Assembly (NCBI GenBank): GCA_030680835.1
Contig: JAUXUD010000019.1
Location: forward strand, 1 to 38,024
Direction of reading: 5' to 3'
Source: Bacteroidota bacterium
Lineage (GTDB): Bacteria > Bacteroidota > Bacteroidia > UKL13-3
Length of the DNA: 38,024 nt
Shown: one piece after another, positions 33,319 to 38,024 of the stretch
Layout: every line of letters begins with the position of its first letter
Numbering within the stretch: position 1 is the stretch's first letter
The notes under the pieces: model-generated
Seen by the model: only the letters and a program-made list of their open reading frames with translations
What the model was told of the DNA's origin: nothing
The model's database searches: none
Position numbers and translations under genes: made by a program

Positions 33319-33477
33319 CTGATGTGCCACGTTTTCTCGTGAATCACATAACCCGTTTTAACGTGTTTCCCGATTTATCCCGTTTCTCGATTTATCATAT
33401 TATTCGTTTTATCATGTTTTTCGTTTCATTATGATTCCCGTTTTATCGTTTTTAAACACGAAATTCGTTGCACCCAT
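33319..33477 (+). repeat. Degenerate REP-half-like tandem cluster
   Basis: About 160 bp between the two intact REPs consists of roughly 16-17-bp units such as CCGATTTATCCCGTTTC, CGATTTATCATATTATT, CGTTTTATCATGTTTTT and CCGTTTTATCGTTTTT. These resemble the right half of the REP (CGATTTATCGCGTCTC). I read it as a cluster of decayed partial REPs, although a low-complexity origin is possible. Confidence 0.55.
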
Positions 33478-33501
33478 GAGACGCGATAAATCGCGTCTCT
33501 A
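33478..33501 (-). repeat. REP palindrome b (inverted to a)
   Basis: Arms GAGACGCGAT and ATCGCGTCTC at 33478-33499, with TA on the right. It is thus the exact inverse of REP a, including the asymmetric dinucleotide. Confidence 0.9.
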
Positions 33502-33518
33502 CATGCGATAGGGGATAC

Positions 33519-33540
33519 ATTTGTTAATAAATTAACAAAT
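33519..33540. repeat. Perfect 10-bp-arm AT-rich inverted repeat
   Basis: ATTTGTTAAT (33519-33528) and ATTAACAAAT (33531-33540) around AA. This is the shape of a dimeric regulator operator, but no gene start lies close by; the RAYT start is 300 bp away. The rest of 33541-33740 shows nothing I can assign. Confidence 0.45.
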
Positions 33541-33740
33541 ATTTTCGGCCAAAATCATCAATAAAACATGCGATGCATTTATTTAATTTCAAAATGGAAT
33601 TTCATCATGACAAATTTCAGGTACAATGAATTCATATCAAAACAATTGACTGAAATGAAATCCTATTTTTGGGATTTAATTTTATAATGAAATGTGTGAA
33701 GGGTAAAAAGAATAATTATAGGTACCCTACGTCTCCAATA

Positions 33741-33777
33741 AATAAAAACCTGACAAACCAAATGACCGACAGGTTTT
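33741..33777 (-). terminator. Intrinsic terminator of the LamG gene
   Basis: On the minus strand, AAAACCTG pairs with CAGGTTTT (+ coordinates 33745-33752 and 33770-33777), followed by TTTTTATT. It sits about 60 bp after the stop of the LamG T9SS gene. Its 25-bp core shares 21 bases with the terminator at 37842-37866, loop included. Confidence 0.75.
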
Positions 33778-33838
33778 CTGGCACAAAGAGGTTAGACACA
33801 ACGAAACAATTTTCGAACTTTTTATAGTTGAATTAAAA

Positions 33839-34813
33839 TTAATGTTTAATAACTTTATAAAAATGATTATCTAATTGCAGGATATAAAGGCCACTTGTGA
33901 ATATCCCCGTTAAATCAAGAACAGAATTATCAGGCTCAATTTTTTGCTCGAAAATTTTGTTCCCCATCAGATCGAATACAAGTGCCTGAATTGATTTATT
34001 TGAATTATTAAGAATATTGATATGATTTGAAAAGGGATTTGGATAGATATCAAACCTGCTGATGGGTGAAGACGTATTTTCGATAGATGCTGATATGCTG
34101 TACATCTGGGCAATTTCGCTTTCTGATAAAGCCCGGTTATGAATGCTTATATCATCAATTTTACCTTTAAAGTAATCGCCTCCGGGCGAACTGCAGCCAA
34201 AATAAAGCGGGAGGCTGCTGTATCCGATTAAACCCGTACACGAGACGCTTGAGTCTAATTTGCCATTTACATATAATTTAAGGGTGCTTCCATCGTAAAC
34301 GGAAGTTAAAAAGACCCATGCTCCGGTAGAAACAATGTTTTTTGCCATTGCATACTTGTAGGTGCCTGCAGCACTCCTTGAAATTTGGCCAAGCCAATGA
34401 AGGTTGGAAGGAGAGGTAGGGTTGATATTAAAACTATATGAATCATAAGGATCAGTAGATAATGTATATCTTTTAATAATGGCTGGCTGCCAGCCTGATG
34501 CTTTGTATTCTATAGCAACCCAAGCTGAAAGGGTTAAGGCATTTTGCGGCTCAATGGATGCGGAAGATGGAACCCTGATATAACTGTCTGAACCGTTAAA
34601 ATAATAGGCGGAATTGGGCGCATTGAACCGGTCACTTGTTAATGTTGCCCCATAAATAATCCCATGGTTTGAATTTCCAGAAGAGTCACCAACGTTGCCA
34701 TTGAATTTGTAATATGCGCCCAGGCCATTTGTTGGAACCCCTTGTGATCTTCCCGGTATAAAACAAAACATTAAAATCAGTGTTCCCAAAAAATACTTAA
34801 GTTGATTATTCAT
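33839..34813 (-). CDS. LamG-like secreted protein with T9SS type A signal
   Basis: A 324-residue protein. A signal peptide (NNQLKYFLGTLILMFCFIPGRSQ) is followed by a concanavalin-like LamG/laminin-G_3 domain (about 25-235). It carries the usual marks: GLGAYYKFNGNVGDSSGNSNHG, AYYFNGSDSYIRVP, TLSAWV, LKLYVNGKLDSS and GKIDDISIHNRALSESEIAQMY. The C-terminal sorting domain reads FDIYPNPFSNHINILNN ... GLYILQLDN. A surface carbohydrate- or protein-binding role is plausible. ATG 34813 is preferred over the upstream in-frame start at 34870 because it places the signal peptide at the N-terminus. A terminator lies downstream. Confidence 0.88.
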   Translation of the reverse strand: MNNQLKYFLGTLILMFCFIPGRSQGVPTNGLGAYYKFNGNVGDSSGNSNHGIIYGATLTSDRFNAPNSAYYFNGSDSYIRVPSSASIEPQNALTLSAWVAIEYKASGWQPAIIKRYTLSTDPYDSYSFNINPTSPSNLHWLGQISRSAAGTYKYAMAKNIVSTGAWVFLTSVYDGSTLKLYVNGKLDSSVSCTGLIGYSSLPLYFGCSSPGGDYFKGKIDDISIHNRALSESEIAQMYSISASIENTSSPISRFDIYPNPFSNHINILNNSNKSIQALVFDLMGNKIFEQKIEPDNSVLDLTGIFTSGLYILQLDNHFYKVIKH

Positions 34814-35171
34814 AATTTTTTCATTTAAAAATACGAAAAACACAATCAAATTTAAAACAAAATTAAACAAAGTGAAATTTATATTTCTGCATCCCAGACC
34901 GTTTGGGGGTTACCTTACAAAGTACATTACAAAAAACAAGGCCCAATTTAATTGCCAGGTCTGGAACTGCTCCCAAGGAGTTTCAAATTTATATACTGCA
35001 TTTTATACAGGTTCCGGATTTTTAGATAATTTAAAGCGTATAAAATGAAATAAAAGTAATTCCTATGGATTGGATAATCCTTAACCTAATCCCAATTGAC
35101 AAAACAACTATCAGATTTTACGATAGAATAAAAGAAAAAAACCAATCAATCTAATTAAAACAAAATACAAT
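34814..35171. other. Divergent gap, no gene seen
   Basis: About 360 bp between the LamG gene and the 72-aa gene. It contains an interrupted inverted repeat, CCAGACC (34894-34900) with GGTCTGG (34958-34964), that might fold in RNA. I do not recognise a known RNA family, and no coding frame is convincing. Confidence 0.5.
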
Positions 35172-35390
35172 ATGAAAACCAACATTGACAAAGAATTTAT
35201 CAAAAACAACTTGCCGTATTTTGCATTTTATAGAATGCCAACAGGCTTATTAAGGTGCATATTTTCAGATACTTTTGACGAAGAAATGGAAATAGTTGAG
35301 GCAGTCTTTTTTGCCCGACCTGAAATTATGAAGGCTTTTGAATCAGCAATCAAAGTGGCAAAGAAAACTAAAATAAAAATGAAGAATTAA
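35172..35390 (+). CDS. Small hypothetical protein (72 aa)
   Basis: ATG 35172 to TAA 35390 encodes a balanced acidic/basic sequence starting MKTNIDKEFIKNNLPYFAFY, with a central acidic part (SDTFDEEMEIVEAVFFARPEIM) and a basic tail (KVAKKTKIKMKN). I do not recognise a family. Composition is protein-like, the leader is A-rich before the ATG, and a 15-bp hairpin follows the stop, which supports a real gene. It converges with the HEPN gene. Position inside a possible accessory segment suggests an accessory or regulatory role, but nothing in the sequence specifies one. Confidence 0.6.
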   Translation: MKTNIDKEFIKNNLPYFAFYRMPTGLLRCIFSDTFDEEMEIVEAVFFARPEIMKAFESAIKVAKKTKIKMKN

Positions 35391-35397
35391 AACTGTA

Positions 35398-35438
35398 AAT
35401 AATGCCTGTTAATGGAAAACACGTTAGCAGGCATTATT
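35398..35438. terminator. Bidirectional terminator between small gene and HEPN gene
   Basis: A 15-bp stem (35398-35412 with 35424-35438; AATAATGCCTGTTAA against TTAGCAGGCATTATT, one G-T pair) with an 11-nt loop. It fills the gap between two convergent stop codons, ending one base before the HEPN stop. Confidence 0.7.
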
Positions 35439-35439
35439 C

Positions 35440-36063
35440 TTATACAGCGTTTCTTGTCATAAAGTCTGTAACACTTTGAAGCATTATTTCCACTTGTTGT
35501 TGAGTATAGTCACCATATTTTCCATGTGCCGCTTTATTTCTTAAATCAAGCAATGCGGTTACGTTCTTTTGATCAAGTTTATTATAAATCCCGAGGTTTC
35601 CAAGGTCACCATTAAGGGTGTCTGCTTTTTTAGGAATTGCTTTTCCTCCCTTCTCATCATTTATGGGAATTCCACTTTTAACACAAAGTTGACGAAGATG
35701 TTCCTCAAGCACACTTCCAATCATGACAGCTGCAGGGTCTTTATATTTTTCCTTTAGAAGGTGTTCAGCCATTTCCAAGAAGTCAGAGAATATTTCAGAT
35801 GAAACGAGGCCCTTAAAGGTTTGGAGCCATCCACCGTCAATTTCAACTTTTATAGCTTTCAAAATTCCTTTCCCAATTAACGTGTCTTGATGCTTTATTT
35901 CAGTTACTGTGGTTAAAAAATCTTTATAATAAGGATGTTGACTACCAAACAAATTCAAAATAAAAGAAAGGCAGGAAGTCCTAAACTCCATAAAAAGTTC
36001 AGTATTTACAAGCTGTCCACCTCCATATCCTTGATAAGTTGTTGCAAGAGTCTTATCTGACAA
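35440..36063 (-). CDS. HEPN-domain protein, candidate RNase (start unclear)
   Basis: As read from TTG 36063, a 207-residue protein. The C-terminal half is HEPN-like: FLEMAEHLLKEKYKDPAAVMIG, then SVLEEHLRQLCVKSGIPI, then ALLDLRNKAAHGKYGDYT. The last segment has the Arg175-Asn176-x3-His180 (Rx4H) signature of HEPN ribonucleases and resembles abortive-infection C-terminal domains. The frame continues upstream of the TTG for 16 protein-like codons (IANIKQLSERLNQLID) back to a stop at 36112, with ATA where ATG would be expected. The true start is therefore either a non-standard codon near 36111-36102 or the TTG. It follows the TM-TPR gene on the same strand (67 bp, or 19 bp with the longer start). 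Toxin or defence nuclease is inferred. Confidence 0.7.
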   Translation of the reverse strand: MSDKTLATTYQGYGGGQLVNTELFMEFRTSCLSFILNLFGSQHPYYKDFLTTVTEIKHQDTLIGKGILKAIKVEIDGGWLQTFKGLVSSEIFSDFLEMAEHLLKEKYKDPAAVMIGSVLEEHLRQLCVKSGIPINDEKGGKAIPKKADTLNGDLGNLGIYNKLDQKNVTALLDLRNKAAHGKYGDYTQQQVEIMLQSVTDFMTRNAV

Positions 36064-36130
36064 ATCGATAAGTTGATTTAATCTTTCGCTGAGTTGTTTA
36101 ATGTTGGCTATCTATATTTTTCTTACGACT

Positions 36131-37744
36131 CTACCTTGATTTATTTAATTCCATTGTAATTTCCTCAATACTTTCATTGTCGAAAATGTAGAATTTTGCG
36201 GCTGACTTATTGGCGTTAAACAAGTAGTAACCCTCCTTGGTTTCCTTTTTAATCTGCGAGGAATAGTCGCTGTCATATGAAGCCTTTCCAAATAATAAAT
36301 GTCCTTCTGTTGTTATTCTATGTTCCCAAAAAGTATCACGCCACGCAAAAGTAAATCCTTGCACGGTCTTAGTAATCTCTATGCTAAAGGAATTGATTTC
36401 AAACTTTTCCAATTCCAATGAGGTTAATTCCTCTAACCCTCTCTTTAAGATTTCCTCGCCAGCATTGAGCAAAAATTCTCTTGCCTTTTTTGAATTAACC
36501 TTTAATAGCTTAATTCGATCCTCAAGGTCAACTTTGCCCCTTCTAAGTTTTTCAAACGCAAAATACACATTCACATGCACCTCATTTTCACGTCTCACTT
36601 TCTCCAAAATAGCTTCTGCCTCATCGTAAAAATGAGCATCAATTAATTTGCCGGCCAAATTTGCGGCTGCCAAAGTAATTCCCAAATTGTTAGCAATTGT
36701 GTAGTGTTTTATGGCAAAATGTTCGAAATTCATGTTGCTAAAAGATACTCCTAAATTATTTTCCGCCATCCCATATTTTGGGTCAATTTTAATTAATTGT
36801 TCATAGACGGAATATGCCGTAAGATTATCATTAGCATTATACCCTGCATTAAACAATAAGCTAGTATCATTTCCCTGATGATTGGCTGCCATTAAATAAA
36901 AAACACCTTTAATATTAAACTCGTCAGAAATCTCCGCAATTCTTATAATCAGGTCAAATCGCTTTGAACTGTTAATTTGCGTAAATTCTTTTATTAAATA
37001 GGCAATTTCCTCTTTCTTCGAACTCAATTGTCCTATACATATTCCTATATTAATAATTATATCAACAAAATGCTTATTATCTGCAGATTTCGCCTTCGAT
37101 AGTGCATCTTCAAACATTTCTTTTGCCCGAGCATGATTTTTAGAAAAGGCAGTACAAAGTCCTAAAAAATATAGGCCAGTTATTACTTCATTGGTGCTAC
37201 TTAGCGTATCAATAAACTTTCTTAAAGAATCAATCGCATCTGTATTTCCGGCTATATGTTGAAAATAATAGCCTATAAAGCGCCACCTGTTTTTTAGTTC
37301 ATTATTATCCTCCTTTAGAATCAATTTTTCCAGTAACTCATCACCTTCCTTTGCTTTATTGGACTTATAAAGCAGAGAAAGTTCCAACAATCCATCATCT
37401 TCATTTGGTTCTTCCGTTGATGTCACCAGCTGGTCTACAACCAGTGGGGTCGATAGTCCATCATCCAATGTTGTATTATCAGGTTGATTATTGAATTCCA
37501 ATTTTTGTCCGGCGAGTTCGATTTTTGCCGAATCAATACGACTAAACTTCAACCAAATTGTTTTCCATTTGAGCAAAACAACTGTAATAAAAAAAACGGT
37601 CAAAATAAATTGCCAAGTGAGAACATGTTCAAGACAAAGCGCTAATAAAGGATATTCACCGCCGTTTTGAATGGTAGGACTAATGCTTTGAAAATTACTC
37701 AAACTGTCATTAACCAATTTTGAGGTATCAATATTTATAGGCAT
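36131..37744 (-). CDS. TM-anchored TPR protein, unknown function
   Basis: A 537-residue protein read from ATG 37744 (MPINIDTSKLVND). A short N-terminal stretch is followed by one transmembrane helix (about 42-59, LTWQFILTVFFITVVLL) and a large soluble domain. The soluble part has TPR/Sel1-like helices: NRWRFIGYYFQ, TGLYFLGLCTAFSKNHARAKEMFEDALSKAK, MAENNLGVSFSNMNFEHFAIKHYTIANNLG and AAANLAGKLIDAHFYDEAEAILEKV. A distinct C-terminal region (FSIEITKTVQGFTFAWRDTFWEHRITTEG) is unassigned. The frame extends upstream to a TTG at 37849, but that start would fall in the tRNA terminator, so I reject it. It precedes the HEPN gene, probably in one transcript. No catalytic motif is seen. Confidence 0.7.
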   Translation of the reverse strand: MPINIDTSKLVNDSLSNFQSISPTIQNGGEYPLLALCLEHVLTWQFILTVFFITVVLLKWKTIWLKFSRIDSAKIELAGQKLEFNNQPDNTTLDDGLSTPLVVDQLVTSTEEPNEDDGLLELSLLYKSNKAKEGDELLEKLILKEDNNELKNRWRFIGYYFQHIAGNTDAIDSLRKFIDTLSSTNEVITGLYFLGLCTAFSKNHARAKEMFEDALSKAKSADNKHFVDIIINIGICIGQLSSKKEEIAYLIKEFTQINSSKRFDLIIRIAEISDEFNIKGVFYLMAANHQGNDTSLLFNAGYNANDNLTAYSVYEQLIKIDPKYGMAENNLGVSFSNMNFEHFAIKHYTIANNLGITLAAANLAGKLIDAHFYDEAEAILEKVRRENEVHVNVYFAFEKLRRGKVDLEDRIKLLKVNSKKAREFLLNAGEEILKRGLEELTSLELEKFEINSFSIEITKTVQGFTFAWRDTFWEHRITTEGHLLFGKASYDSDYSSQIKKETKEGYYLFNANKSAAKFYIFDNESIEEITMELNKSR

Positions 37745-37830
37745 TGGGTATGCGTTTAAAAAGCAAGATAAGCCTTTAGTTGTATTCCAACAAATCCGAG
37801 CCCAAAGTTTGTCCCCTATTTCGTCCCCCA

Positions 37831-37870
37831 AATAAAAAACACCTGACAAACTAATTGATTGACAGGTGTT
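37831..37870 (-). terminator. Terminator of tRNA-Arg
   Basis: AACACCTG (37838-37845) pairs with CAGGTGTT (37863-37870). On the minus strand the stem is followed by TTTTTTATT. It lies 15 bp past the tRNA 3' end and before the TM-TPR gene. Confidence 0.75.
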
Positions 37871-37885
37871 AGGACATTTAGTCAG

Positions 37886-37959
37886 TAGTCCCTGAAGGAC
37901 TCGAACCTTCGACCTACGGTTTAGAAAACCGTTGCTCTATCCAGCTGAGCTAAGAGACC
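37886..37959 (-). tRNA. tRNA-Arg (anticodon UCU)
   Basis: A 74-nt cloverleaf on the minus strand. The acceptor stem is GGTCTCT with AGGGACT (G1-U72 wobble) and discriminator A; CCA is not encoded. The D stem is GCTC/GAGC. The anticodon stem ACGGT/ACCGT encloses loop TTTCTAA, giving anticodon TCT (arginine, AGA/AGG). The variable loop is AGGTC and the T arm is GAAGG-TTCGAGT-CCTTC. All stems are intact. Confidence 0.95.
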
Positions 37960-37972
37960 ATCTGTGTTTTTA

Positions 37973-38015
37973 GTTGCTCTGTCCTCCCGATAGCTATCGG
38001 GAACACTATGAGACC
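37973..38015 (-). pseudogene. Possible tRNA-Arg 5'-half remnant split by a palindrome
   Basis: Upstream of tRNA-Arg on the same strand, GGTCTCATAG (38015-38006) matches the tRNA 5' end GGTCTCTTAG at 9 of 10 positions. GGACAGAGCAAC (37984-37973) matches the tRNA segment GGATAGAGCAAC at 11 of 12. Between them, instead of the 7-nt D-arm stretch, there are 21 nt containing the perfect 16-bp palindrome CCCGATAGCTATCGGG. The 3' half is missing. The matches are short, so chance or a repeat-derived origin is not excluded. Confidence 0.4.
37986..38001. repeat. Dispersed palindrome CCCGATAGCTATCGGG
   Basis: A perfect 16-bp palindrome. The same core forms the centre of the MITE-like element at 19080-19099. 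Here it sits alone, within the tRNA-like remnant. Confidence 0.85.
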
Positions 38016-38024
38016 TTCTGTAAA

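Noticed and set aside
34894-34964. Structured RNA in the gap before the 72-aa gene
   Set aside because: Only a 7-bp complementary pair separated by a long loop; no known RNA family recognised.
37745-37849. N-terminal extension of the TM-TPR protein from TTG 37849
   Set aside because: The extra codons overlap the intrinsic terminator of tRNA-Arg; an ATG at 37744 gives a sensible protein.

Overview
The window is chromosomal DNA of a moderately AT-rich member of the Bacteroidota, probably a Chitinophagales/Sphingobacteriales-like lineage. The evidence is four secreted proteins with type IX secretion (T9SS) sorting domains, families typical of the phylum (DUF4296, DUF6588, DUF6624, Omp28-like, DUF7948/SBBP), promoter-like sites of the Bacteroidota type (TTTG ... 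TAnnTTTG), and no obvious Shine-Dalgarno sequences. This assignment is inferred from gene content; no 16S gene is present.

Layout. 1-8009: uvrB (3' end cut by the window edge), cinA, a Lys/Ala-rich histone H1-like gene behind a good promoter, a 46-residue lipoprotein gene and mfd. 8221-17774: two large DUF7948/SBBP beta-propeller surface proteins facing each other; the second is the last gene of a leftward row running ECF sigma factor, TM-anchored protein with a C-terminal barrel-like region, lipoprotein, secreted propeller. A DUF6624 gene lies upstream of that row. 17841-26532: a CvfB-like RNA-binding protein, a DUF4296 lipoprotein and yggS whose divergent start codons overlap, a DUF6588 protein, a Zn-ribbon protein, an Avd/23S-IVP-like four-helix-bundle gene, a DEAD-box helicase and mutS2. 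26653-32392: glutathione peroxidase, an Omp28-like T9SS protein, a DUF885 lipoprotein peptidase and a cysteine-synthase-family enzyme. 32554-38024: accessory DNA with a REP-associated (RAYT/IS200-like) transposase and its REP palindromes, a LamG T9SS protein, a small unknown gene, a HEPN-domain gene with a membrane-anchored TPR gene upstream, tRNA-Arg(UCU), and a possible broken copy of that tRNA.

The most unusual feature is the intergenic DNA. Four arrays of the heptamer TGTACGA start 0-5 bases after a stop codon, and all four read in the sense direction of the gene they follow. A separate octamer array (TATGAGGG) supplies the last codons and the stop region of mfd. The four-helix-bundle gene sits between two heptamer arrays of opposite orientation. 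Dispersed palindromes lie inside two heptamer arrays, in frame inside two genes (a propeller protein and the RAYT), and inside the tRNA-like remnant. Nearly every convergent gene pair is separated by a long inverted repeat.

Three candidates deserve follow-up: the stop-codon-anchored heptamer arrays and the gene they bracket; the RAYT with REPs in its own reading frame and a decayed REP cluster upstream; and the HEPN plus TM-TPR pair next to tRNA-Arg as a possible defence cassette.
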